Below, in pieces: positions 28,116 to 36,636 of a DNA stretch of 64,000 nucleotides (the stretch's first letter is position 1; each line of letters starts with the position of its first letter). The position numbers and the translations under genes were made by a program. The stretch is from CAXXOK01 sp035353615 (lineage in GTDB: Bacteria > Bacillota > Clostridia > Christensenellales > Aristaeellaceae). The notes under the pieces were generated by a model, which did no database searches, was not told the DNA's origin, and saw nothing but the letters and a program-made list of their open reading frames with translations. The stretch covers positions 1 through 64,000 of the forward strand of contig DAOPZY010000015.1 of assembly GCA_035353615.1 (NCBI GenBank), written 5' to 3'.

Positions 28116-29329
28116 ATGTGCTGTTCCTGAGTCTGGCCTACCATCCGTCCGCGGTAAACGCTGTGGCCTCGCAATCCCGCGATGGGCTGCAAAACCAAAT
28201 CAACAGCTACCAGTGGGCTTTTTTAGAGGGCATCGTTCGCAATTTAACGGGGAATGAGCAGCTTTCGGTGGTGAATTCGCTTCCCGTAGGCGTGTTTCCA
28301 ACGCGTTACCGCAAGCTTGTGTTGCGTTCCCATACGTATCCTGAACGGTTTCGGGAAGTTGGCAGCCTGAACCTGCCGTGGTTCAAGCAACATACGCGCG
28401 CCGTTCGCGCCCGCAGAGAAATAGAACGTTGGATTGCAGCCTCGCCCGACAACCGCACCGTTTTGCTCTATACGCTTTATTTGCCGTATTTGCAGGCGGT
28501 TGCCGCTGTTAAACTAAAACATCCGGAGGTTTCCGTTTGCGCCATTGTTACTGATTTGCCCAATGAACTGGGTATTTCCAGCGGTCGAAAAGGGCTTTTG
28601 AGAAAGTTGGAATATGCGCGCGGTTCCCAAAGCCTCGCGCTTTGCGAGCAGCTGGATGGCTTTGTGCTACTCACCGAACCGATGGCTGACGCGTTACATG
28701 TGGGGGAACGGCCTTTCCTCGTTATGGAAGGGCTGATTTCCGACCCGCCGCCATCGACGGAAGGTGATGTAGAAACGCCGAATGATCCCCGGCCTGCGGT
28801 ACTTTATACCGGCACCCTGAACCGAGAATTGGGAATCGGGGCAATGCTTGAAGCCTTTCAGCAAATGCCGGAAGCGCAGCTGTGGCTGTGTGGGCGCGGC
28901 GATATGGAAGCGGACATTGTCGCAACCGCCAAAGCATGCGAATCGATCCGTTATTTTGGGTTTGTGACCCAAAATACGGCGCTCGCGCTGCAATCCAAAG
29001 CCGACGCGCTCATCAATCCCCGCACAGCGCAAGGCGCGTACACCCGCTATTCCTTCCCTTCCAAAACGCTGGAATATATGCGCAGCGGCAAACCTGTGCT
29101 GTGCTGCAAATTGGAAGGAATCCCCGGTGAATATGATCCATTCCTCCGCTACATGGAGCCTCAGAATGCCCAAGGGATCGTTACCGCTGTCCGCGACCTG
29201 ATGCGTTTGCCCAAACCGGAGCGAGAAGCGATTGGCAATCGCGCGCGAATTTTTGTGACGGTGCAGAAAAACAGCCTCGCGCAGTGCGCAAAGCTGGTCG
29301 GTTTTTTGAGGGGATTGGGACGGCCTTGA
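28112..29329 (+). CDS. GT4-like glycosyltransferase
   Basis: The 405-aa protein has a Rossmann-like start MNVLFLSLAYHP and a C-terminal donor domain with LYTGTLNRELGI, INPRTAQGAYTRYSFPSK and TLEYMRSGKPVL. The ATG overlaps the previous stop (ATGA), with GGGAGG upstream. It is the most divergent of the three, but the GT-B fold motifs are clear. No polymerase, flippase or initiating transferase lies nearby. Confidence 0.8.
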   Translation: MNVLFLSLAYHPSAVNAVASQSRDGLQNQINSYQWAFLEGIVRNLTGNEQLSVVNSLPVGVFPTRYRKLVLRSHTYPERFREVGSLNLPWFKQHTRAVRARREIERWIAASPDNRTVLLYTLYLPYLQAVAAVKLKHPEVSVCAIVTDLPNELGISSGRKGLLRKLEYARGSQSLALCEQLDGFVLLTEPMADALHVGERPFLVMEGLISDPPPSTEGDVETPNDPRPAVLYTGTLNRELGIGAMLEAFQQMPEAQLWLCGRGDMEADIVATAKACESIRYFGFVTQNTALALQSKADALINPRTAQGAYTRYSFPSKTLEYMRSGKPVLCCKLEGIPGEYDPFLRYMEPQNAQGIVTAVRDLMRLPKPEREAIGNRARIFVTVQKNSLAQCAKLVGFLRGLGRP

Positions 29330-29757
29330 AGCGAGTACATCCGTTTCGGTACGCTGAAAGCAATCATTGGTTATAACCGACCTCAAATTACTGTAAAGAG
29401 GCTTTACCCGAATTGCTTTTCGCTCATCGAAAACAAACTTCGTCACAATAAATTTCAGCTTATTGAAAACAAGTATCTGAAAAATTGGTTTCAAGCCCCT
29501 GATATCCATCTTCACCCAAAATGGATGGAAATATCAAACCGCCGCCGCAATCGTACTACTGATGCGGCGGCGGTTGTTTGCATCGATGTGATGGGAACCG
29601 AAATGCCCCTGGCCTATTCAAACGGTTTCCCAAAGCGTTATGGATGGCTACCGTTTCTGCGAATCTGTATTTCAAAACGCCAAGGCGCTAGTTCGGGCTG
29701 TCCGTTTTCCTTCCGCTTCATCAACGGCAATATGGGTATGCGCTGACAGCCGGCAGG
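29330..29757. other. intergenic region after the glycosyltransferase operon
   Basis: This 428-base gap is AT-richer than its surroundings in its first 200 bases. It contains short hairpins (GTAAAG-AGG-CTTTAC near 29391) and the strong terminator at 29537-29580. From 29580 to the psuG end nothing was recognised. Confidence 0.5.
29537..29580 (+). terminator. terminator of the glycosyltransferase operon
   Basis: A perfect 13-bp stem, AACCGCCGCCGCA (29537-29549) with TGCGGCGGCGGTT (29563-29575), is followed by GTTTG. It lies 207 bases after the last glycosyltransferase, and it could also serve the convergent psuG transcript. Confidence 0.7.
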
Positions 29758-30678
29758 TTACGCTTCCATATCGCACAACGCGCTGGCGATTTCCGCGCCC
29801 AGCTTGGCGTTGTTTAGCACCAGCCGAATGTTGGCCTCCAAGGAGCGGTCGTCCGTGAGGGTTTTGATTTTGTCCAGCAGGAACGGCGTAATCGACTTGC
29901 CCCGGATGCCGTTTGCATTGGCGATGTCAATCGCCTGTTGGATGCAAGCCTGCATCTGATCCTCCGGCATGGCATATTCCTGCGGAATGGGGTTTGCAAT
30001 CAGCATCCCGCCCCGTAAACCGCACAGCGTTTTGGCATGAATAGCCGCCGCGATTTCACGGGCGGTATCCAGCCGGTAATCGACGTTAAAACCGCTCTTT
30101 CGGCAGTAAAACGCCGGCAATTCCGAGGTGCCGTAGCCAATGACCGGCACGCCTTTCGTTTCGAGATATTCCAGCGTAAGCCCCAGATCCAGAATGGATT
30201 TCGCGCCCGCGCAAACAACCGATACATCCGTCTGCGCCAGTTCCTCCAAATCCGCGGAGATGTCCATGGTGGTTTCCGCCCCGCGGTGCACGCCGCCAAC
30301 GCCGCCGGTCGCAAAAACACGAATGCCCGCCATCGCGGCGGCGATCATGGTAGTTGTTACGGTCGTGGCTCCGTCCTCCCCGCGGGAAAGCAGCACGGGC
30401 AAGTCGCGGCGGCTGGCTTTGTTGACCGCCAGCCCCTTGTTACCCAAATACTCGATTTGCTCCGGGGTGATGCCCACGCAAAGCTTGCCCTGCAAAATGG
30501 CAATGGTAGCGGGCAGCGCGCCGCTCTCGCGCACCGTTTTTTCCACCAGCAGCGCCGTTTCCACGTTTTGCGGGTACGGCATGCCATGGGAGATGATAGT
30601 GGATTCCAGCGCGACCACCGGCTGATTCGCGGCGATCGCCTCCCGCACTTCGTCTGATACGTTCAGGTACGGATTCAT
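29758..30678 (-). CDS. psuG: pseudouridine-5'-phosphate glycosidase
   Basis: The 306-aa enzyme splits pseudouridine 5'-phosphate to uracil and ribose 5-phosphate. The hallmark ALESTIISHGMPYPQN lies near residue 25, and the central TTVTTTMIAA and TGGVGGVHRGAE blocks are conserved in the YeiN family. The ATG overlaps the psuK stop (ATGA) and AGGAGG precedes it. Kinase and glycosidase together form the complete pseudouridine catabolic pair. Confidence 0.95.
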   Translation of the reverse strand: MNPYLNVSDEVREAIAANQPVVALESTIISHGMPYPQNVETALLVEKTVRESGALPATIAILQGKLCVGITPEQIEYLGNKGLAVNKASRRDLPVLLSRGEDGATTVTTTMIAAAMAGIRVFATGGVGGVHRGAETTMDISADLEELAQTDVSVVCAGAKSILDLGLTLEYLETKGVPVIGYGTSELPAFYCRKSGFNVDYRLDTAREIAAAIHAKTLCGLRGGMLIANPIPQEYAMPEDQMQACIQQAIDIANANGIRGKSITPFLLDKIKTLTDDRSLEANIRLVLNNAKLGAEIASALCDMEA

Positions 30679-31619
30679 ACATTAGCCTCCTGTGTGCTTT
30701 GCACGCCCTGAAGGACCCCTTCAATGGCCTGCATGCTCATTTGTTCCGACACGGCCTGCTCGCTCATTCCGCATAGGGTGGCCGCTGCCAGCCCCATTCG
30801 CAGAATATCGTTCAGGGTTCTGCGCTCCAAAATGCCGATCACCGTCGCCGCCATGAAGGCGTCGCCGCAGCCGGTCGTGTTAATCAGGTGTTGGGAAAAG
30901 GGATGTTCAAACAAATGGGTGTTGCCATCCGAGGCAAACGCCCCGCGGCTGCCAAGCGTAATCAGCACCAGTTCCACGCCCATCTGGTGCAGGGTCTGCG
31001 CCGCGCTGGTCATGGCGTGCTCATGGGAAATGGTCAGCCCCGTAAGCAGTTCCACTTCAATTTGGTTGGATTTAAGCGCCTTCAGGTGGGGGAGAGAGCG
31101 ATGCAGCCGCGAGGCTTTTTTTGCGCTCACAGCATCCGCAAACATCGGCACGCTGCAATGCTGCACCAGAAAGTCGATCGCGGCTTCGGAAATGTTCGCG
31201 TCAATCACAATGCCGTCTGCGGCGTTCAACTTATCCAACTTTGCGGCCAGAAACTCCGGAGTAATCCGGTTGCAAAGCTCCATATCGTTTACCGCAACCG
31301 CCATTTCTCCGCTGGGCTCGTTGATGCACACATAAACGCAGCTGGGCGCGTTGCTCACGAAAATAGAATCCGACAAATCCATCCCGATCCGCTTGGCCTG
31401 CGCCTGCGCCAGTCTGGAAAACTCATCGTCTCCAAAAACGGATATCAGGCTTACCTTCTGGCCCATACGGATCAGGTTTTCCGCGATGTTCCTGCCCACG
31501 CCGCCAAGGCCGGTGTAAATATTGCCCGGGTTGGAATCCCCATAGACGAGTTGCGTTAGCGACGTCGCGTTGATATCGACATTGTTGCCGCCCACGACGA
31601 CAATGTTGTGCGCTTCCAT
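30675..31619 (-). CDS. psuK: pseudouridine kinase, PfkB family
   Basis: The 314-aa sugar-kinase-fold protein has VVGGNNVDINATS near the start and NTTGCGDAFMAA, with the catalytic Asp, near the C-terminus. It should phosphorylate pseudouridine for PsuG; the direct gene overlap with psuG makes this substrate likely. It follows the mgtC-like gene by 12 bases. No nucleoside transporter lies in the operon. Confidence 0.9.
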   Translation of the reverse strand: MEAHNIVVVGGNNVDINATSLTQLVYGDSNPGNIYTGLGGVGRNIAENLIRMGQKVSLISVFGDDEFSRLAQAQAKRIGMDLSDSIFVSNAPSCVYVCINEPSGEMAVAVNDMELCNRITPEFLAAKLDKLNAADGIVIDANISEAAIDFLVQHCSVPMFADAVSAKKASRLHRSLPHLKALKSNQIEVELLTGLTISHEHAMTSAAQTLHQMGVELVLITLGSRGAFASDGNTHLFEHPFSQHLINTTGCGDAFMAATVIGILERRTLNDILRMGLAAATLCGMSEQAVSEQMSMQAIEGVLQGVQSTQEANV

Positions 31620-31631
31620 TGCACAGCCCCC

Positions 31632-32321
31632 TTATGTATTCCTCGTCCGCACGCCCTGAATGTTCGCGTTTTCGGAGAGCTTGTTCACAATATCCATATA
31701 AGTCGCCTTGCCCTGCATATCCAGGGTGTACACATTGGTATAGAGGTTGTCGCCGCCCTTGTTTTCCACGTGAAAATCAACATCCAGCACCTTTACGCCA
31801 ATGCTCTGGAAATATTCGTTCACAAAGGCGATGGTTTCCACCCTGTGCACAAACTTGATCTCCACATTTTTAACGGCGTTCACGTGGATCATCCGCTGCA
31901 GCAGGGACAGCGTGACCATCACAATCGCGCAACCTGCCACGGCGATCATATAATATCCCATGCCCACCGCAATGCCCAAGCACGCCGCGTTCCAAAGGGA
32001 AGCGGCGGTCGTAAGCCCAGCAATTTTCTTTTGGCTGATAAAGATGGTTCCGGCGCCTAAAAAGCCAATTCCACTGATGACCTGCGCGCTGAGCCTGCCA
32101 AAGCTTACGCCTACGCCGGTGCTGTTGGCGGTATTCAGGTTGAGGGTTACGGTATCGGCAATCATCAGGCTTTCCACAATGGCGATGGTCGCTGCGCCCA
32201 CGCACACCAGCACATGGGTGCGCATACCGGCCGGGCGGTTTTTCCGCTCCCGTTCGATGCCGATCACACAGCCGATCACCACCGCCAGCAACAAGCGCAA
32301 ACCGGCTTCCCACCATGTCAT
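31632..32321 (-). CDS. MgtC/SapB family membrane protein
   Basis: The 229-aa protein has four or five membrane helices in its first 140 residues, with IGCVIGIERERKNRPAGMRTH and ISGIGFLGAGTI, both family hallmarks. The C-terminal cytoplasmic part resembles the ACT-like domain of longer MgtC proteins. MgtC proteins modulate ATP synthase, magnesium or phosphate homeostasis in pathogens; the role here is unknown. It lies 35 bases after lexA with GGGAGG upstream and no terminator between. Confidence 0.88.
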   Translation of the reverse strand: MTWWEAGLRLLLAVVIGCVIGIERERKNRPAGMRTHVLVCVGAATIAIVESLMIADTVTLNLNTANSTGVGVSFGRLSAQVISGIGFLGAGTIFISQKKIAGLTTAASLWNAACLGIAVGMGYYMIAVAGCAIVMVTLSLLQRMIHVNAVKNVEIKFVHRVETIAFVNEYFQSIGVKVLDVDFHVENKGGDNLYTNVYTLDMQGKATYMDIVNKLSENANIQGVRTRNT

Positions 32322-32356
32322 GCCTGCTTACCTCCCGTTGCGGCTCGGTCAGAGCC

Positions 32357-32974
32357 TTAGTAAACCCTGTATAGGGACACGACCTTTCCCAGAATGGTCA
32401 CTTCCGGCACGATAATCGGTTTCATGGTCGAATTTTCAGGTTGGAGCCGGAAAACCCCATTTTCTTTGTAAAAGCGTTTCACGGTAGCTTCGTCCTCGAT
32501 CATGGCGACGACGATATCTCCGTTATAGGCTTGCGGCTGTTTCCGAACCACCACATAATCGCCGTCCATAATGCCGGCCTCGATCATGCTTTCACCGCGC
32601 ACGCTGAGTACATAATGCTCGCCGTCGCCAAGCATGGCCTGCGGCAGGCTGATGTACTCCTCAATGTTTTCGGTCGCAAGGATAGGCGCGCCTGCGGTCA
32701 CCCGCCCCACAATGGGAATGGAAACCATGCCCGACCGCTCAAACTGCGTCGCGTCCCGATCATAGGGGAGGCTGATGGCGCGGGGTTTCATGGAATCGCG
32801 CGAAATCAGGCCCTTCTTTTCCAGCCGAATTAAATGGCCGTGGACTGTGGAGGTGGATTTTAGGCCCGTTGCGTCGCAAATTTCACGCACCGAAGGCGGA
32901 TATCCCTTTTGATGGGTGATTTTTTCAATGTATTCAAGGATTCGGGCTTGGCTATCGCCACGCGGATTGCTCAT
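32357..32974 (-). CDS. lexA: SOS repressor LexA
   Basis: The 205-aa repressor begins MSNPRGDSQARILEYI. A winged helix (about 26-66, PPSVREICDATGL) is followed by the cleavage site Ala94-Gly95, catalytic Ser129 (RGESM) and Lys166 (ATVKRF). It controls the DNA damage response and cleaves itself when RecA is activated. An upstream in-frame extension past the ATG would run over the SOS box and is rejected. Autoregulation is indicated by the LexA box at 32991-33004. Confidence 0.96.
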   Translation of the reverse strand: MSNPRGDSQARILEYIEKITHQKGYPPSVREICDATGLKSTSTVHGHLIRLEKKGLISRDSMKPRAISLPYDRDATQFERSGMVSIPIVGRVTAGAPILATENIEEYISLPQAMLGDGEHYVLSVRGESMIEAGIMDGDYVVVRKQPQAYNGDIVVAMIEDEATVKRFYKENGVFRLQPENSTMKPIIVPEVTILGKVVSLYRVY

Positions 32975-32990
32975 AGGCTCACACCCCTTG

Positions 32991-33004
32991 CAAACATTTG
33001 TTCT
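32991..33004 (-). promoter_or_regulatory. LexA (SOS) box
   Basis: On the minus strand AGAACAAATGTTTG fits the Firmicutes consensus CGAAC-N4-GTTCG with arms GAAC and GTTT. It lies 17 bases upstream of the lexA start and just downstream of the promoter. Confidence 0.8.
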
Positions 33005-33010
33005 TTGTAA

Positions 33011-33039
33011 AGGATACCACATCAAAACCGGTTTTGCAA
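33011..33039 (-). promoter_or_regulatory. promoter of lexA
   Basis: On the minus strand -35 TTGCAA (33034-33039) and -10 TATCCT (33011-33016) are 17 bases apart, with the SOS box at about +1 to +14. Confidence 0.65.
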
Positions 33040-33177
33040 GCCATAGCATGCAATTCCCGCCTGAATCCGCCTCTTTGCGGCCCATGGGCGTGTCCGGAGC
33101 ATTTATGCGTTCGCGCCGATTCAGATTCAACGGGTCTGCAGCAGGATGGGGCGATGCGCTACTCAGCGATAGCGGCT

Positions 33178-33843
33178 TTATGATTCACATGCGTTATCGC
33201 GGTTGGGTTGATTCATGGCGTCGGGCTTTCGAAGCGCAAGCCGCAGGCCGAAACCGATCAATGCAAGGCCGACCATTGCGTTTAACCCCTGCACCGCAAC
33301 GCCGGGAATTCGGTTGACCAGCAAACCGCCGAGCAAGGCAACGACGGATAAGAAACAGACCGTTGACAGCACGCAGCCGACCGCGAACATCCACAGTTCG
33401 CTTCGGTCAGCATGATTATGAGCCACTTTCGCGGTCAAAACGCCACCCCAAAACAGAAGGGTTAGCGGGTTGGAAAGCGTGAACAATAGCCCTTGCCAGA
33501 ACATTCCGCCGCCTTGCGGAGTCAAAACCCTGATGTTCGGTAGCAGGGAAAGCCCAAGCGCGCCCAAAACTGCGTCCAAACCAAACAGCATAAGCACCAC
33601 GCCGCCCAACAACCCTGCCATGCGCTTCACCCTTGCTTTTTGCAGTAGCGCGGCCGCCCCGAGCAGGGCAAGCGCAATTTCAAGCGCGTCCGCGAGCGCA
33701 ACCGCGGAAACCAGCGTAAACGCGTCCGCATAGCCGCTGGTTACCGCGGTGTTTAGCACCAGCAGGCACACCGGGCCGATGGCCAACTGCAACAGCATGC
33801 CGAACCGGAACCCCTGAAATACGGCGCTTGCCATTTTACCCAT
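33178..33843 (-). CDS. LysE-family amino acid exporter
   Basis: The 221-aa membrane protein has about six helices. Early GFRFGMLLQLAIGPVCLLV resembles the LysE/RhtB signature, and LFTLSNPLTLLFWGG is another family block. It should export amino acids. The ATG at 33843 has AAGGAGG six bases upstream and overlaps the 3' end of the Lrp gene by eight bases, so exporter and regulator are coupled. Confidence 0.88.
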   Translation of the reverse strand: MGKMASAVFQGFRFGMLLQLAIGPVCLLVLNTAVTSGYADAFTLVSAVALADALEIALALLGAAALLQKARVKRMAGLLGGVVLMLFGLDAVLGALGLSLLPNIRVLTPQGGGMFWQGLLFTLSNPLTLLFWGGVLTAKVAHNHADRSELWMFAVGCVLSTVCFLSVVALLGGLLVNRIPGVAVQGLNAMVGLALIGFGLRLALRKPDAMNQPNRDNACES

Positions 33844-34276
33844 TGGAAGCCTCCTTGAGGGTTGCCAGCACAATCTGCGTGTTGGTTTCCGCAACGCCTG
33901 AAAACGTTTTGAGCTGAACGGTCAGAAAATGTTCCAGCGCGTCCGTATGCTCCACCGCAACCTTCAGCAAGTAATCATAGGGGCCGGCAATGTGGTGACA
34001 TTCCAGCACCTGCGGGAATTGCGCCATTTGTTCCCGAAAAGGCTCGATGCCGGAGCAGCCTTCCAACCGCACGAAAACAAATGCCAAAAGACCGCGCCCC
34101 AGTTTGCGCCGATCCACCCGCGCCGCGTAGCCCAAAATAACGCCGGAATTTGTGAGTTTCCGAATCCTCTCCAGCACAGCCGGTACCGACAGGTTCACCT
34201 TTTGGCTCACCGCTGAAGCCGGCGCGCGCCCGTTCCGTTGCAGTTCCTCGATAATTTTCTGATCGATCGCGTCCAT
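33836..34276 (-). CDS. Lrp/AsnC family transcriptional regulator
   Basis: The 146-aa protein begins MDAIDQKIIEELQRNGRA. It has an N-terminal helix-turn-helix (VSQKVNLSVPAVLERIRKL) and a C-terminal ligand-binding RAM domain. GGAGG lies nine bases before the ATG. It probably senses an amino acid and controls the overlapping LysE exporter. Confidence 0.92.
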   Translation of the reverse strand: MDAIDQKIIEELQRNGRAPASAVSQKVNLSVPAVLERIRKLTNSGVILGYAARVDRRKLGRGLLAFVFVRLEGCSGIEPFREQMAQFPQVLECHHIAGPYDYLLKVAVEHTDALEHFLTVQLKTFSGVAETNTQIVLATLKEASNG

Positions 34277-34323
34277 TGACAATCGCCTCCAATGCGTAAT
34301 GTACAGGATTGCAAGCGACCTGT

Positions 34324-34352
34324 AAAGTATCATTGAGTATTACAATAATCAA
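34324..34352 (-). promoter_or_regulatory. possible promoter of the Lrp-LysE pair
   Basis: On the minus strand -35 TTGATT (34347-34352) and a weak -10 TACTTT (34324-34329) are 17 bases apart, in an AT-rich region with short dyads that could bind Lrp. Confidence 0.4.
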
Positions 34353-34664
34353 TTTAAGTTTATGCTAAATTGCTTTATGCAATTACAGTTTCAAGAACTC
34401 CTAAGTCGGATGGGTTTTCAGTTGTAAAGCAATCCAAATCAAGTGCAGAGCTTTCAGCAGGGGATGATCAGAGAGTATACCATAATTTACCATGTTGAAC
34501 AAAGAACATTGGGGGAGTGCGGAAGGCTCGCGCATATGGGTAACGCGATTCAAGACAATTACCTTTTGATGTTTCAAGCGCCAGCGGTGATATTGTCATT
34601 GAATTTGCGATTTGTTCAGGCCTAACGCAGAAAAAAAGGGATGGAAACGGGCATATGAAAAATC

Positions 34665-34692
34665 TTGACAATCCCCAAATAGGGTGTACACT
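34665..34692 (+). promoter_or_regulatory. candidate promoter for the recombinase leader
   Basis: -35 TTGACA (34665-34670) and -10 TACACT (34687-34692) are 16 bases apart. The recombinase starts 227 bases later, which implies a long 5' leader if this promoter is used. Confidence 0.5.
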
Positions 34693-34918
34693 ATCCATGA
34701 ACTATGCGCTAAAGAATACTTTAACGAATAGATGAACCCAAATTCACTCAGAATTGCCTTGGAACATGACCGTAGATCATTCTTCGCCAGAATTTATCAA
34801 TCATCCGATTTTAGCCCTGTTTCCGAGGTTTCTTCTTCGCCGCCCACCGATATAAAAACATGCCGCGCCATTTGGCCGTGTGCGCCGCAAAACAATTCCG
34901 TTACAAGGAGGTATTACA

Positions 34919-36196
34919 ATGCCGGAACTAACCTACCGCGAGCAACTGGACCAAAACAGACTGGAAAACGTTAGGCTGATGCTTCGCGCCCTGCCGCGCT
35001 CCTGCGCGGACTTTATTCGGAGCCTGCTTTCCACAACCAGCACGCTAACCCGGTTAGCCTATACGATTGATTTGAACACCTTCTTTGATTTTGCCATGAA
35101 GGAGCTTACCTGTTTTACGGCTGAAAACGCTTCCGAAATCACCGATGAAGAAATTGCCCGGTTGAAACCCCGCGATATCGAAATCTATGCGGATTATCTT
35201 TCGCTGTACTATAAGCAAACCGAGGAGGACAGCGGCGAGCAGCGCATGCTAAAGAACCATACCTATGGCGTGATGCGCAAGCTTTCGTCCCTGCGTTCCT
35301 TTTTCAACTATCTGTTTCGGACGCAACGGATCCCTGCCAACATCGTTTCGCTGGTGCCGCTTCCCAAAAAACATGAAAAGCCGATTTTGCTGTTGGAACG
35401 CGACGAAATGCAAAAATTGCTGAACACTATTTACACCGGCGATCAGCTGACGCCTCAGCAAACGGCATTCCACCGCTTGACACAGGCGCGCGATACCGCG
35501 ATTGTTATGCTTTTTCTGGGCACGGGAATCCGTGTCAGCGAGTGCGTCGGCATCGATTTGGAGGATGTTGATTTTCAGAATAACGCTCTGCTGGTAACGC
35601 GCAAGGGCGGTAATCAGGTGATTCTCTACTTCCCGCGGGAAGTTGCGGAAGCGATGCAAACCTATCTGCAACAGCGGGAAACAGTAACCACCGCGCAGGG
35701 CCATGAGCACGCCTTCTTCCTTTCGTTGCAAAGAAAAAGGATTTCGCAGCGCGCTGTGGAGCAGATGGTTAAAAAATATGCCATGCTGGTAGTTCCGTTG
35801 AAAAAGCGCATGAGCCCCCATAAGCTCCGCAGCACGTACGCCACCAACCTCTATCAGGAAACGGAGGATATTTATCTGGTTGCTGAAGCGCTTGGGCACT
35901 CCGACGTGAACACCACGCGCAAGCATTATGCTAGCATGAGCGACGCGCATATGCGGCAAGCTGCCCAAAACACCCATTTGCAAAGCCTGAACGCCATGGC
36001 CGCCGCCGCCCAAAGTCAGGCGGCGGATGCGCCGGAGTCTGAAGCTTCAGTCCCGAACCTCGGCGAGGTTCCGGAAAAGCCGACAGAATCGGAAGCCGTT
36101 ACGAACCTTGTGGAAGCAGACGGCCACGCTACGCTAAAGGAAGGTGAAGCCCGGCAGGAGGATTCTTCCTCGCTGCCTTCCAATCCGGTTGCGTAA
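34919..36196 (+). CDS. tyrosine recombinase (XerC/D-like) with acidic C-terminal tail
   Basis: The 425-aa protein has an N-terminal core-binding SAM-like domain (about 20-135) and a catalytic domain with Arg in GTGIRVSECVGI, Lys in RKGGNQ, HxxR in SPHKLRSTYA, His in LGHSDVNTT and the nucleophile Tyr in KHYA. About 70 extra C-terminal residues are rich in Ala, Glu and Ser and look disordered. AAGGAGG precedes the ATG. No phage or transposon genes flank it, so it may be a chromosomal resolvase rather than a mobile integrase. Confidence 0.88.
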   Translation: MPELTYREQLDQNRLENVRLMLRALPRSCADFIRSLLSTTSTLTRLAYTIDLNTFFDFAMKELTCFTAENASEITDEEIARLKPRDIEIYADYLSLYYKQTEEDSGEQRMLKNHTYGVMRKLSSLRSFFNYLFRTQRIPANIVSLVPLPKKHEKPILLLERDEMQKLLNTIYTGDQLTPQQTAFHRLTQARDTAIVMLFLGTGIRVSECVGIDLEDVDFQNNALLVTRKGGNQVILYFPREVAEAMQTYLQQRETVTTAQGHEHAFFLSLQRKRISQRAVEQMVKKYAMLVVPLKKRMSPHKLRSTYATNLYQETEDIYLVAEALGHSDVNTTRKHYASMSDAHMRQAAQNTHLQSLNAMAAAAQSQAADAPESEASVPNLGEVPEKPTESEAVTNLVEADGHATLKEGEARQEDSSSLPSNPVA

Positions 36197-36636
36197 CGGT
36201 CACCCCTGACTTTGAACCGGCTAATGAACATGCCCTCAAAAAGGGTTTGATCGCGCCAGTGCTTTCACAGTGTGTTATTTTCGGGTTGAGGGTTTGGAAC
36301 AGTATACCTGTTTTGCTTCGCGCCTCAATGATACTCTTCGTTTGTGTTGAATGCCGATTGCTCGCTCAACACGCTGTATCTTCAGAATCGGTCAATTCGC
36401 TGTGCGTTGCTTCATGAAATGAACGGCTTATTCCGTTCTACTGCGATTCCCCTATTTTATAATCTGCATTTTTATATCTTCAGCATGGTTTTCAAAAGGC
36501 TGCGCGCCTGCTCGCGCCCCGCGCGGCATGGCAATTATAAAGGGGTATACGAAAGCCGGCAAACAGTCTGGGCATTCCCCCATCGTTTGCCGGCAGTATT
36601 CTGATAAGCTTCCGTGAGCCGCATGGCCAGATACGG
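36197..36636. other. AT-rich non-coding region downstream of the recombinase
   Basis: This 440-base region has lower GC than its surroundings and short unsupported open frames. Its right end carries the terminator hairpin at 36551-36594. No clear terminator of the recombinase gene was found; a short CCCT-CAAAA-AGGG stem lies near 36231. Confidence 0.5.
36551..36594 (-). terminator. terminator of the DUF4956-VTC-exoprotein operon
   Basis: A perfect 10-bp stem, GCCGGCAAAC (36555-36564) with GTTTGCCGGC (36585-36594), is followed on the minus strand by TTTCG. It lies 43 bases after the exoprotein stop. Confidence 0.65.

Larger units (their letters stand above)
34277..34918. other. AT-rich non-coding region upstream of the recombinase
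   Basis: This 642-base stretch is clearly AT-richer than its surroundings. It contains the Lrp promoter area at the left, a direct repeat TTTATGC (34359-34365 and 34374-34380), and a plus-strand promoter candidate at 34665-34692. Short open frames here lack ribosome binding sites. It may hold the recombinase leader or an unrecognised RNA; no gene can be supported. Confidence 0.5.

Noticed and set aside
34360..34370. dif-like half site TTATGCTAAAT
   Set aside because: Only one arm matches; the 6-base centre and the opposite arm do not form a Xer site, so it is not annotated as dif.
34443..34625. Small open frame of 60 codons upstream of the recombinase
   Set aside because: No ribosome binding site, no family features, and the region has non-coding character.
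34919..36196. Recombinase as sign of a prophage or integrative element
   Set aside because: No phage, conjugation or transposase genes and no flanking att-like direct repeats were seen; neighbours are ordinary chromosomal genes.
36344..36604. Open frame of 86 codons downstream of the recombinase
   Set aside because: No ribosome binding site, and it runs over the terminator hairpin at 36551-36594.
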